In this document: positions 1-11,480 of the stretch, piece after piece
Layout: the number at the start of each line of letters is the position of its first letter
How positions within the stretch are numbered: position 1 is the first letter of the stretch
Source: Vitrella brassicaformis
Lineage: Eukaryota; Sar; Vitrellaceae
DNA: 64,000 nt
Direction of reading: 5' to 3'
Assembly: GCA_001179505.1 (NCBI GenBank)
Contig: CDMY01000253.1
Location: forward strand, 83,966 to 147,965
Notes under the pieces: generated by a model
Told to the model about the DNA's origin: nothing
What the model saw: only the letters and a program-made list of their open reading frames with translations
Databases searched by the model: none
Translations under genes and position numbers: made by a program

Positions 1-3000
1 AGTGACGGCAGCCCCTGCAGACCCTGGTGCTCCTCAGCTCCCAGAAGCCCTGTCTCAAGGTCCATGCGATTGTTGTTCAGACGCAACACCTGACAGCAAA
101 ACCGCGCCCATACATCAATGAAGGAATGGCCACCATATGGACATCTGTCTCTCCTTACCACAAGCTTGGACAGCGGCCCCAGGGTGGCGACGGACGTGAG
201 CTGGTTGTTGTCGAATGTGAGCTCCCGGAGTGAGGGAAAGACCTCGTCAGTGATGACGTTGGCGGGGATCTCACGCAGCCGACAGCCCGACAAGTCCAGC
301 ACCCTGAAGTTGTAGCACGGGCAGGTCCCCAGCTTCTCCTCAAGCATCTCCATCGACAGCTTGCCGGCGAACCGCTCTCGAGCATCGTTCTGCGCATGTA
401 CCACGTGCCTTGTGCACTTTTCATTGTCTTCCTGCCTTTGAGGCTCGGTACCTGTTCGTTTGTGGTGACGGCTGCACCATCGAGGACCTTGAGTTTTTTA
501 AAGTAGAAGATGGTGTAGAGGCGGTAGTCCTCCACGGACACCACCGGATTACCCGCCAGGTCCAAGATGATGAGCTTGGAAAGGTTCTTGATGACGCTCA
601 GCGACCGCAGGTCCTCGACAAGGTTATTGGACAGGTACAGCTCGATGACGCTCTCGATGGCTGTGAAGCCGTCTAGGGAGTCTATCAGATTGTCCTCCAG
701 GCTGCATCCACGCGAAGGATCGAATGCATGGAGCTGTACCATTTTCCCGTATGTAGCTAGCTACCTGAGCTGGTTGAGTTTGGTCAGGTTTCCCAGCGCG
801 ATGGGCGGGTCTGTGAGTCTGTTGGATCCAGCATCGAGGCGCCTGAGGCACGCCAAGCTGGTGATGGGCTCGAGATCCTCCAGCCGATTCTGCTCCACAA
901 GCAGCTCCTCGATCGACGAGCAAGACTCAATGCCCTGCAAAGCCAAAGGGCGTGTGAGCGGTGAGACATGGTCATCCAGGAGACGCAGAATCGGCTGCAC
1001 TAATGGTCCTCACTCACCTTGACTGACGTGAGACGGTTTCCGTTGAGGTTGAGCCTTCTCAGCCGACGAAACCGTGACAAGTCAGGCAGCTCCGTGATCT
1101 CAGCGCCCGCCAAGTCCATCGACTCGACAAAGAGCGTCCATCTGGAAGGGGTCACCTCCCTTGCCAGCTGCTGCACCCCCTCCACAAACTCAGCCTTGAC
1201 CCCCTCCTCCCCCGCACCATCCCGTCTCCCTTCCTCCTTCCACCCCAGCACCACTCGTGCAGTCACGCACCCCTCCACCTCCCAGCACAGCCCTCCTGCC
1301 GGCGATATGTGGCGAGCTCGCACACCCGGCCCAAAGCCCCGGTGAGACGCGGCGAGAGGCGACTCGCCTTCTCGTGAGGAGCGGGATGACTCTGGGTGGG
1401 GGCTGTCGGGCGAGTCTGAGGGAGCGGATGCAGGGATGGCTCTTACAAGGGGAAGGGGGATGTAGCTGCGGCGCTGCAGCTCGGCGTCGTCCGGGGATGT
1501 GCGAGAGAGGTAACTCTGGGATGTTTGTCGCTCTGTGAGGCTGACGTCCTCTTCGTCGAGCCTCTTGAGCGACGGGAGAGCACCGACGATGCTCTTCCTA
1601 AACGGCAAATTGGCAATGTCCACCATGTCATGTTCTCCTCTTGCCTGGGATGTCTTCACCTGTATGTCTCCTTCCAGTAGCAAATGGGGTTACCCAAACA
1701 CGTAGCTTCCTCTACAGAGGGAAGACTCACACCTGCAGGCAGTGCAGGAAGCAGGGCAAGGGGAATGTCGACAGGCAGTGTCGTAATCTCTCTCCCTCAC
1801 CAAGCTCAGCAAACTCCTCGATAAAGCGCAAGTCATTGTACGCAACATTCAAGTAGCGAAGCACAGGCAGCCCCCTCAGCGCCCTGATGGACTGCAGCGA
1901 ATTGAACGACAAGTCCAGCGTCGTCAGCTGCGGCAGAACCACACTGTCCCCGGCTTCGCCTCCCTTCTGCGGCAGGAACACACTCACGGACTCCAAACAA
2001 TTGAAGCTCAGATTGAGCACCTTCAGACGGGTCAGCAACGGCAGCAACACGGCGTCGATTCTCCGTATGCGGCGGCCGAAGAGCACCAGCGAGTCGCACT
2101 GCTGGAGTCTTGAGGATACTTGCGAGGTCGACGCAGACATGGATGTGAACTTGCGGGGCTTGATGGGGTCGAACACAGATGGCACCGTGTTCGCAGCAGC
2201 AAGTAGAGACATGCGCTCCAGGGGGGAGGGCTCCAAGTCTCTAAGGAAAGTCTGCAGGTCGGCGGAGAAGAGAGGAGGGGGAGGGGGTGCTCTCGCGAGC
2301 GCATTCTTCTTTGCCGCGTCCTTCTTAGACCGCGGTGGCGGGTACGGCAATGCCATATTACAGCACTCACGAAAATGCCTGGAGACATGATCACGTGATA
2401 GACATCTTCGCACCCTCTTCATTCCTCCTCGGCTTACTTACCTTATGCAGCTCCCAAACAGTCCCACGGCGTCGTCCGATATGTTGGGTTCGGGCTGAGC
2501 CCTCCAAACGCCCACAGCAACCACATTGCCGTCTTTCCCGGCCTCGGCTCCAGACGAATCGCTCCCCGGCAGTGGCAGCGACTCGACAGCTGATGTCAGC
2601 TCAAGCCTGATGGGATCGCTGTCCGCCGTGTCATCGTCATGTCTCTCGCGTTTCGGCGAGTAGTCTGACACCGACACGGTGCTGGCCATCTCGCTCTCCT
2701 GTCCGTCGGTGGCGGTGGTGCTCTCGGCTGCTCTCTGGGAGGTGGATGGTGCAGGCGAGGCTGACTTGATGCCGCTGCCATGCTGGGGGGAGGAAGGGGG
2801 AGAGGGGGAGGGGTCTGCCTGTCTTGGAGGCGCCTCGTACTCGAAGTACACCAAGAACTCAGGCAAAACGAAAGCCGGGTTCAACACCCACCTGCACGAC
2901 AAAGCCTTTTTTCGCACGCATCAGTCGTAAAGGCGAATCCCTCTTACCAGAGCTTCTGCTGGGGATCGTCCTTCTTGACTCGAAAGACGGCCATGGGCGC

Positions 3001-5878
3001 CCCCTTTTCTCTGGCGACTCTTTCAGGCGTCTTGGCCCGCTTGGAAACAGTTGGCGGAGTGCTCGACGCTGATGGAGCACCAGTGAGAAATGAGAGGGCG
3101 TCATCATGTGATGAGGGAGAGGATGCGTCGTCATCTGAGTCGTCGGATGCCGAGCTGGGTGGGCCGGGGTGGGGGGCGGCGTCCGACGGGCCTCGCTTCC
3201 ACAGAGAGGACGGAGAGTCGTCTTCATAGTACTTGACTGTATCGGCTTTCTGACATACATGTTCTCGATCAGGGATGGATGTATTCTCTCTCTCTCTCTC
3301 TCTGCTTACCTGTGACGGCATGCATGTCGCACAGACGAGAAGCATCCCTCCAGGCGGGCAGTACACATCTCGCAACTCCGACGGCACGATGCGATTTGAC
3401 ACGGATACCGTGTCTCTGCTCGTGGCTGTGGCCGAGGGATTCGTCTGGTATGTACGACGGTCCGCAGCCCTGCAAAAGCATCAGTACAAGTCCGATATTG
3501 CCCTCACCGACTATGCATTTGTGTACACACCGCTGTGCCACTCGTAGAGATGCAGCGCCTACAGACGACGCCAGGTAAGATCTGAGTGAGGGAATCTCCG
3601 AAGAGGCGACAGAGTTGGTCAGCGGAACGAAGGGCACTGAGACTGAGGGAGACACAGCTGGGTCCTCATCAGCTCCCTCCGTCTTGTCCGAGCCGTCTGG
3701 TGGGGCCCCGAATCCCTCCTCAAGTATCCTGTAGACCTCCTTTGGGTTGTCGGTTTGCTTGAGATAGAAGAGATAAGGGTCTTGCGGACCGCTGCAGCTT
3801 GTTGCGTCGGGCGGCCGGAGTGGCGGGCAGCCGTTGTTGGTCAGATTCGAACAGTACTCCCTGTCGGACAGCACAGGCACACAGGCAAACAGACACTCAC
3901 CATCAATGCGCCAACAATTTGTTTCTCTTACCAGATTTCGTCAAACTTTAATCTCAAGAATCGGTTGTGGACCCTCGTAACACCCGTGACCCTGTCCATT
4001 GGTCACAATTCGTATACAGCGTGTCTTACGATGAGACAGTGTAATGGCATTTCCTTGCTGACTTGATCTTATTGACAGCGAATAGCGTGAAGTCCCTGGA
4101 TACGAACCTTGACTCGACCATCTGTACAATCCACTGATACCTGAAATGTGACAAACAAAGTACACACCTGCAGCTGCGACACAACGCGGCACACACGAAT
4201 GCTCACCACGCCTCATCGGTCGTGCCAGGCTCGAACCTCACATTCCCTCCCGTCTGCAGCTCAACGAGCAGCTGGTGGATCGACGCTGACTGGATTCTAC
4301 GGAGCTCTTCCTCATAGCTCGACCAAAGCTGGACATGCAAATCCACAACACCATGTCTCCATTACCTATGCTTTGAACATTTCACGTCTTACTCACAGTG
4401 CCAAGGTCATTGAGGAGTCCCTCGAGCATGTCGCGTCTTTCCTCGACCTCCTTCCGCCAGGCCGACAGCGAGGCGGCGGCATTGCCAAAGGTGTCGAGCG
4501 AGGGCTTGGGCAGGTCGAGGGCGAAGTCCAGTGCCAGTCGTGACTTGAGCACCTCCTCGTACTCCTCACGGACACCCCTGCGCACCTCATCCAGCCACCA
4601 CCGACCAAAGCGGCGACCATCTGTGGCCTGATGGATGGACAGCAGGAAAATGTACGATGGATGGGACACGAAAGGCGTGCAGATCGACCCACCCACCTGT
4701 CTCTTGATGGTTTTTATCTTCATGTTGTAGTAGAGCCGCTTCTTCAAGTAGGTGGTTTCCGCTGACTTGAGGGCATCGGGACCAAGACGCACACGATCGA
4801 GGATCTACAAATCGTCACAGATGGGCCGTTTCTCTCGCAGAGAAGGCCACGTATTGACTTTGCATACCTGCAGGCTCGGGAGATGGAAGAGCGTGTAGGT
4901 CTGATAGTTGCACAGATAGCACAGCGGGTTGTCGCCCCAGTCAGGGTCCGAGACATGGAGTGCACTCAGTGCCGGCAGCCGGGTAAGTGCCCGGATGTCC
5001 CTGAAGCTCGACAGCCGATTGGCGCTCAAGTTGAGGTGCTGCAGCTTGACACAACTGAGCCAATGGGTACCTTGCGCCACCGGCGGCTGACCAGCGGACG
5101 GGGTGGGGGGCGTCAGGCTGGTCAGCCGCATGTTGGCCGCATTGAGATACACGAGATTGGGAGCGAAAGTCAGGGAGTCGAGGGTTGTGAGCCGATTGCC
5201 CGATATCCATATCTCCTCGAGATAGGGGAGGGCAGGTTGCGAGGAGCCCCCGAAGAAAAGGGACGAGAGGCGGTTGAAGGAGATGTTCAGCAGGACCAGA
5301 TTGGGGACCCGCTGCACTCACAACCGACAAGCAAACACAAGCAACAATGAAGCAAACCTATGAACACCGGAGAAAGCAATCGGTCAGTCACTCACCTGCA
5401 GACCCTCGAGCGACCGAATCTCGTTCTCGCACAGCCACAGCTTTTCCAGCTGTGTGCATTCCTCCAGCCCCTCCAAGGACACCAAACCCTGCTGAATCAG
5501 CGTGAGCTCCTTCAGTCCCCGAAACCGCGAGAGCAGTTCAGGCCGCACCCTGCTGTCAAGCACCAGCTCCAGCCTTTCCACCTGCTCCGGCCTCTCAGCA
5601 AGCACATCAGGCGTCAGCTGGTTGGCCGCAGCGATGAGCTGGAGAGCCTCGGCCTCCTCCAATATGACTGTCCTCTCCTCTTCAGGCACCTCTTCGGAGA
5701 CGGGGCTCCCGCCGCCTCCCGAACTGGGCGGCCGAGGGCTCTTGGAGGGGATGGGAGAGGTCGCAGGCAGTGGCGACGCCGGCACGCTCGAAGGCGTGCG
5801 CGACGACTGTGCTGTCTGTTGAGAGGAGGGCGGGTCGGAGGGCTGCAGTGTGCCACGAAGCCGCTGTGCAAGCGCCAT
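1..5878 (-). CDS. LRRC9: LRRC9-like leucine-rich repeat protein (3' end beyond window)
   Basis: This is a multi-exon leucine-rich repeat protein. The start ATG at 5876-5878 opens a Ser/Pro-rich leader followed by LRRs. Exons readable on the minus strand include 5878-5396, 5311-4868, 4804-4697, 4627-4397 and 4328-4207, then several more down to position 1. Blocks typical of LRRC9 appear in order: LEKLWLCENEIRSLEGL in exon 1; DNPLCYLCNYQTYTLFHLP in exon 2; LYYNMKIKTIKR in exon 3; GNVRFEPGTTDEAW in exon 5; RVHNRFLRLKFDEIW near 3960; and a second LRR array from about 2100 to 1, with an LRR-cap-like YRLYTIFYFKKLKVLDG near 500. LRRC9 is a large protein of the ciliary/axonemal LRR class, so a flagellar role is inferred. 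The exon junction near 3480-3520 is not resolved. The C-terminus lies beyond base 1. Confidence 0.8.
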
Positions 5879-6126
5879 GCCGGAAAGATCCGACTGCAGT
5901 TGGCTCGTATCAACGCTCTCTCAGCGCTGCAATGGTTTTCCTTCGAAGAAATCACAATTTGATGCGAATTGACTTACACGGAAGCATGGGCGACCAGCAC
6001 GCAAATCACAATTTTGCATTGGGGCCCATTTCCTAGCTCGCATCCCTCCCCCCTCCAGCGTCTCGTTTGGATTCCCTGATTCCAGACTGCAGCTCACGAA
6101 GAGGCAGCAAAGAGCTTCTCGACGGA

Positions 6127-7344
6127 ATGGCTCGTTCTTCATCGACATCTGCAGCGAGCGTGGGTGATGCAGATGCAGCAAGAGATGCAGGCGGTCTCCG
6201 AGTGATAGGGGCAGGACACGGCCGAACGGGGTGAGCTTTTCACACAAGTCGTGGCACGCACACTGTGGATGCCTCTCTCCCGTTGCTTGCAGGACGATGT
6301 CCCTCAAGGCGGCTCTCGAAGCGATTGGATACGGCCCTTGTTACCACTTCTCTGGTGGGTGCCGATGACCTTACAGGGCTGACTCTTCATGATCTCTGCT
6401 GCTCATCACCGCGGTGTGTTGTACGTGCTGCGGTTGGAATGCTCAGAAGTTGCTATGGACCCTCAGGTGCCCCGACGCGCCAAGCAGTGGCTGAAGGTCT
6501 GCGAAGCCAACGGCAAGGGCATCGACAACTGGGTAAGACGACAGGCGCAAAGACGCTCACAGACACGAGTGCCATCTCATCTTCTGCTGCCCCTTGTTCT
6601 GTCCTGTCTGCAGCACGAGATCTATGACGGCTACGTGTCCGCCTGTGATTTTCCCACGAACCTGTACTACAAGGAACTCATGGAGGCGTTCCCGGACGCG
6701 AAGGTCAGTGCCGAGGAGGGAGGCACGTGATGAGTGTGAGAATGAATGCCATTCCTGCCTCTGTTCTGCTTCTCTGACGTGTCATCAGGTGATCTTGACG
6801 GTTCGAGACCCGCATAAGTGGTATACGAGCGCCAAAGAAACCGTCGTCCGCCATCGAGAAACGCTGACGGCCTTTCCGTTCAACATCGCGGGCTGGCTGC
6901 TCAACATGCATCACCTGATGAAACTTGTCGTCAACTACAGCGTGGTAGCCAGGTGGAACATGCACAGGCTGAGCGAGGAGGCCGCTGTCAAGGTTTTCAA
7001 CGAATGAATCGACCAGGTCAAAGCCACCGTGCCGACGGACAGACTCCTCGTCTTTCAGGTAGGCATGGACCGCCTTTAGAGGCTGGATTGACGGGCAGAA
7101 CCGTGACCCTTTCTGTTGCCCGCAGGTATCGGATGGTTGGGAGCCTCTGTGCCGATTCCTGGATGTCCCCGTGCCGCCCATCGACTTCCCTCGACTGAAT
7201 GACCGTCAGGTGATGCGCGAGCGGCAGGCCAGGATCTTCGGGAAGCTGTTGATCGTTGGGTGGGGGGCTGTCCTGTGTGCGGTGGGAGGGACGGTGGCTG
7301 TCGGATGGCTGGCCGCCAGGGCCATAGGAAGGCTGCGCAAGTGA
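6127..7344 (+). CDS. Sulfotransferase-like P-loop protein with C-terminal membrane anchor; internal in-frame TGA
   Basis: Six exons read cleanly: 6127-6230, 6293-6354, 6447-6532, 6614-6703, 6791-7058 and 7126-7344. The product opens with a short Ser/Ala leader, then the P-loop VIGAGHGRTGTMSLKAALE, then GYGPCYHFSE, the strand VILTVRDPHKWY (the 3'-phosphosulfate-binding arginine region) and SDGWEPLCRFLDVPVP. This order matches the Sulfotransfer_4 family, in which PAPS-dependent activity is assumed from the fold and rarely shown. The C-terminus holds a hydrophobic helix (LLIVGWGAVLCAVGG onward) and a basic RAIGRLRK tail, so tail anchoring in a membrane is likely. The fifth exon contains TGA at 7005-7007, between FNE and IDQVK. 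Homology continues unbroken on both sides, so the stop interrupts an otherwise intact gene. Confidence 0.8.
7005..7007 (+). other. In-frame TGA inside the sulfotransferase reading frame
   Basis: The codon sits in exon 5, between codons for FNE and IDQVKATVP. About 113 further codons follow in frame before the terminal TGA at 7342-7344, including the conserved GWEPLCRFL block and the membrane helix. It may be a nonsense mutation, a base-call error or a readthrough codon. A 24-base intron (6993-7016, GT...AG, a multiple of three) would also remove it, but that is far shorter than the other introns here. Confidence 0.85.
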
Positions 7345-7808
7345 GGAATTGGCGCTGCCTGTCGTGGGTGTGCTGCCCGTCTGTCGCTTTTTGTGACGCA
7401 TGGGACAGGTGCATATGTGCTCTTTTTCGAACAATGGGGTTCGAAGCTGCTGTCGTGCCCTCAGCGCTGCGTGTTGTGCATGCGGGCTTTTTTTCAAAGA
7501 TTGTGCCACGCTGGTGTTTCGGTCTCGGCCTCGGCCTTGTGTCGGATTTGCGGGTGAGGGACTACACATAAGATGGGGCTCAAGCGATGGGCTTCTGAGC
7601 GCGTGAGCTGAGAAATGTTTTGCATAAGCTTTATACGAAATGCCAAACACGTATCTGGATAAGTCCATTTGGGTCATCACGGAGAGCACATACATACGCA
7701 TGCATGACACTTTCCCTCCCTCCACGCAGTAAGGAAGGCACGTGGCGTCATCCATGTACATGACATCAGCGCTAGACTGACCGTGCAATCCAAAACGTCA
7801 TCATGATG
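7345..7808. other. Convergent intergenic spacer
   Basis: This is 3'-to-3' sequence between the sulfotransferase and CLC genes. No supportable ORF, RNA gene or repeat was seen. A GGGTTCGA near 7437 resembles a tRNA T-loop, but no cloverleaf surrounds it. Confidence 0.6.
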
Positions 7809-10800
7809 TCATGCAATGCCACTTGCCGCCCCCAATGCACTGGGCTGCGGCCGTCCCTTCCCTGCTTGCCCCTCCGACCCTTCGCTGCCGCTCTTGTTGT
7901 CTCTTTCCTCCTGGCTGCTCTTGGATGACCTGGACGATTTCGGTGAAGAGGTGGCCGCCCGCCCTGCAATCTTTCTGCCCAATGATGCGGCCTTTTCCCT
8001 CTTGATCCTCTCCACTTCGGCTCTCACGGACGCCATGAAGTCTGTGTTGGCCATCGTCGTGGGGGCCTCGGTTGAAGACCGGCGGTTCGTGCGACGCTGC
8101 AGACATGGATGATGGATGGACACACCAGGAGACATGAGCAGACAACAATTCAGTGAGACATGCAAGGATGAAGGATGCCGACCACGATGGATGCAATTAT
8201 GCTGTTTCTCCTGGGGCTTCTCGTGCCTGCCATTGCCGACACTGAAGAGGACCGACGCGACTTCCACGCGGCCCTCTGCCGCTGCCTGGAGGCAGGGGCA
8301 ACCATGATACGGATTTCCTGAGGTATCTCGACAAAATTCACGGACCGACTCCGCTGACGGGCGGCAATCCTGCGCCACATGCATAATGACTTGACGAGGT
8401 TCCCTCTGTTCTGGGCCTTGCTCACCTGGCAAATTCAATGCTTGCGCTGGGTCCTGTCTCGGTTGGAGGCCCTGGATCTGAGACAAGTTGACTGAGCACA
8501 CTCCCTTCCTCCCACTGATGGCTCTCGGGCACCGTCAACAGCCCCCCCGCCGCCCTGCCCCCTTCCACAGGAGCAAGGAGCACCGGTTCACCGTCAGAAG
8601 AAGAAGACGGGCCAGGCTGTTGACGAGGACTTGGCTCCCCGTCGTGAAGAGATGGACAGGATGGCCGTCTCAAGATAGATTTGAGGGGCACAGCATGGTG
8701 GTGAGGCCCAGGCATCGACAATCTCCTTCGCCGATTCTTTTGCCGGCCGCCGACGGATGAAAGGGCCACCGAGCGGCGCCTCCCTGACGCGGAGCTGTCG
8801 ACAGAGCGGCGTCTCGGATCTCTGTCTCTGTTGTTTGCGTTGTTGATGAAGGCATTGAGGGCTTGGAGTGTCTCGTTGTTAGAGCTGATCGAAGAGCTCC
8901 TTCTTTGCGCGTTGCTTGGCTGGCTGCAGACAGACAAATGAGGACCGATTGAGACACAGACCGGGGATGGATCGACGGACACGTGAGGGCGTCTCGAGCT
9001 CACCCTGGCAGGTCAATGGCAGAGACGATCGAGGACCGTCTGCTCTTCCCTTCTGAGCTCATCGACGACTTGCGGCTACTTGAATCGGAGAAGACGCTGC
9101 GGCGCCTGAATAAGACAGCGCAGAAATGTGATTTTCGTGTATGTAATGTGTGTACCAACCAGAGTGAATGCGGACCTGCCAATGACCGAGCCCTCTTCTA
9201 CAATGGATGGCAACTCGCTTTTGTCAACGGTGCAGGCGCTGGAAGACCCTGCCGGGATTGTGGCAGCCGTCTCCTCCAGTACCTTGGCCAGCTTGTCGGG
9301 ATGAAGGCCGTCCTTGGTAACCACATGGAAGCACATGGAAGGGAGACATGGAAGCTGTGAAGGTAATCAGTCAGTCTTCAGGCTGAGCCATTGCCTCACT
9401 TGTGCCATCATGCGATGCAGAAGGTCCTCACCCTCGAGCCAGTTGACGACACAATACGACACAAATGAGGTGCAGATGACCGGCAGTAGCAATGAATACA
9501 CGCTGCAATAAACCACACACATCTACCGCCCCCATGTCTCACTTTTCGCCCCTCTCACCTGGTCATCTCGTACACGATGATCGTCGTGGTCAATGGGGCC
9601 CTCATCAAGCCAGAGAAGAGCCCAGCCATCCCCAGGATCATGCACGCCTTCAGCCACTCTCCATCCCCACTCCAAAAGTAGAGTGCATGCCCAACCAGTC
9701 CTCCAAACATTCCTCCCGAAATCAAGGCTGGCGAGAACAGCCCCCCAGGGCCGCCTACGCCACCCGCAATGGCACATGCGACAATCTTGCCCAGAAAGAA
9801 TATGGCATACTGGTGCCATGGCAGGATGCAGGAATTCTGCAGCGATTTCCGCAAAGACCCAGTGCCGATCCCCCATATGCCGTCCAGCCCGGTAGCATGT
9901 TTCACGATGGCACCGATAAGGCCGACAACGAAGCCGCCCAATGCCATGTGGCACCACGGAGGGGGGTAGGGCAGCATTCGGACAAAATGACCTCGATCAG
10001 CCAGATGTCCCCTGACGAGCAGCAGGACGCGGCAAAAGACCTCTGCAAATATGGCGGTCAGCAGCCCCAGGGGCAAGGAGATGAGCATCCAAGGATGGAG
10101 AGTTGCAGACCGCCTTGTTATGTCAGACTTGAAGAAAGCATGGTCTTCCAAGAGCATGCGGCTGGTGAAAGTGCTCGCAACGGAGGCCACGAGGATGGTA
10201 GCCACCCCCACTCTGGAGAGGGACTCGACGAGCTCTTCGAGGACGAAAGTAATGCCGGCAATAGGGGCGTTGAAGGCTGCAGAGATACCAGCTCCAGCAC
10301 CAACAGTGACGAGGCTCGGTAGATAGGAGCACGGAAGCGGGCACCTCTTGGTGCAAATGCTGTAGATGGAGGTGACAATCGAAGCAGCCATGTGCACTGT
10401 TGGCCCCTCGATTCCCAGCGGATTGCCTGCAGCACAAGACAAGGGTGAAAACATAGATGTGCACAGAGCTTGACTGATTGAGTGATTGAGCGGCTTTCTC
10501 ACCGAAACCCAGGTAGATGGCGCCGAAAACCATCCTCAGAGGGGCCACTCGAAGCGGCACTGGCTTGTTGAGCGTGGTGTGGAGCTTGGTTGGAATAAGG
10601 CCGCTTCCCAGACACTCCGGGAACCACCGATGAATGAGGACGCCTACAATAAGGCCTCCTATTGTCGTGCTCAGGGTCATCGACACAGCCTGAGGCACGC
10701 CATACCTGACATACATCAACACATGGATGAATACAGACGACGGCCACTGTGCAGTCATTCTGCTCACCGATGGTACAGAGTGTCCCTGGCGAGACGAGAG

Positions 10801-11072
10801 CTCACCAGCTCCTCGACAAGGTTCTCAGCCTTCTGCAGATGCAGAACAGACAGGCGAGTACACTACTCAAACATGGTGGCCCAGCCAGCCACATATATAC
10901 ACACTGATGTCCTTGGTACCTCGAAGGCCACCACTGCACCGCCGACAACAGACCCAGCAAGGAAACAAAACAGCAAAAGGGCCAGCAGGTGGCACGATCG
11001 AAGCTGCAACGAAGAGCCCTGAGCGTCCCTGAAGCTGACGGCCTCCTTGAGATCATCCATAACCGAGGGCAT
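7809..11072 (-). CDS. CLC family chloride channel or Cl-/H+ antiporter with long Ser/Arg-rich C-terminus
   Basis: This is a membrane anion transporter. The chosen start, ATG at 11070-11072, gives MPSVMDDLKE and a first membrane segment (LLALLLFCFLAGSVVGGAVV); an in-frame TGA lies just upstream. Signature motifs follow in order: GSGLIP (the selectivity-filter GSGIP variant), GNPLGIEGP with the gating glutamate, NAPIAGITFVLEEL, whose first E aligns with the proton glutamate of antiporters, and GGVGGPGGLFSPALISGG (the GxFxP loop). Most of the transmembrane core lies in one long exon, about 10430-9555. After the last helix the protein continues as a Ser/Arg-rich tail (about 9060-8100) and ends with a charged coiled segment, ASVRAEVERIKREKAASLG. 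I could not recognise clear paired CBS domains, so the tail may be divergent. The two glutamates favour an exchanger, but this is inference. Confidence 0.85.
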
Positions 11073-11480
11073 TTCTTTCAATGGCGTTTTTCAGATCATT
11101 TCCGTCATCCTCGCGCGCCATTTGGCCCATTATGGCGCTGTTGCGTTGATGAGATCTGCTCAGCTTATTCTGGTCCTCCCAATAGGCCACTACAGGCCAC
11201 TCCATCATGGTTGTAACCAGCGGGCGCGAAAAATCGAGATCTGCGTCGAGATCGCAACATCGGACAACACAGCAACGCGGCATTGATAGCGGCCGCCACG
11301 GCCATAGTTTCGCCCCCTGTCTATCCGCTGCCCCTATTGATGGATGCCTAATGCTCCATGGAGCCGTGACGCCATCCTCCGCCATCCCCTGCCCTCTCGT
11401 GCCCGCCATCTCGCCGCTGGGCCACCCCATCCCCCGCTCTCCGCTCTAAAGGCTCAGCCGCTCTCTGCAGCCTACCTGCC
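11073..11480. promoter_or_regulatory. Head-to-head spacer between CLC and PPR genes
   Basis: These 408 bases separate two divergent start codons (CLC at 11072, PPR at 11481) and must hold both promoters and 5' leaders. No TATA-like element is clear and no coding frame is convincing. Confidence 0.4.

Noticed and set aside
6993-7016. 24-base mini-intron removing the TGA in the sulfotransferase
   Set aside because: It is far shorter than any other intron in the window and would delete residues that align well with the family.
7437-7450. tRNA-like GGGTTCGA T-loop
   Set aside because: No acceptor stem, D-arm or anticodon arm can be formed around it.
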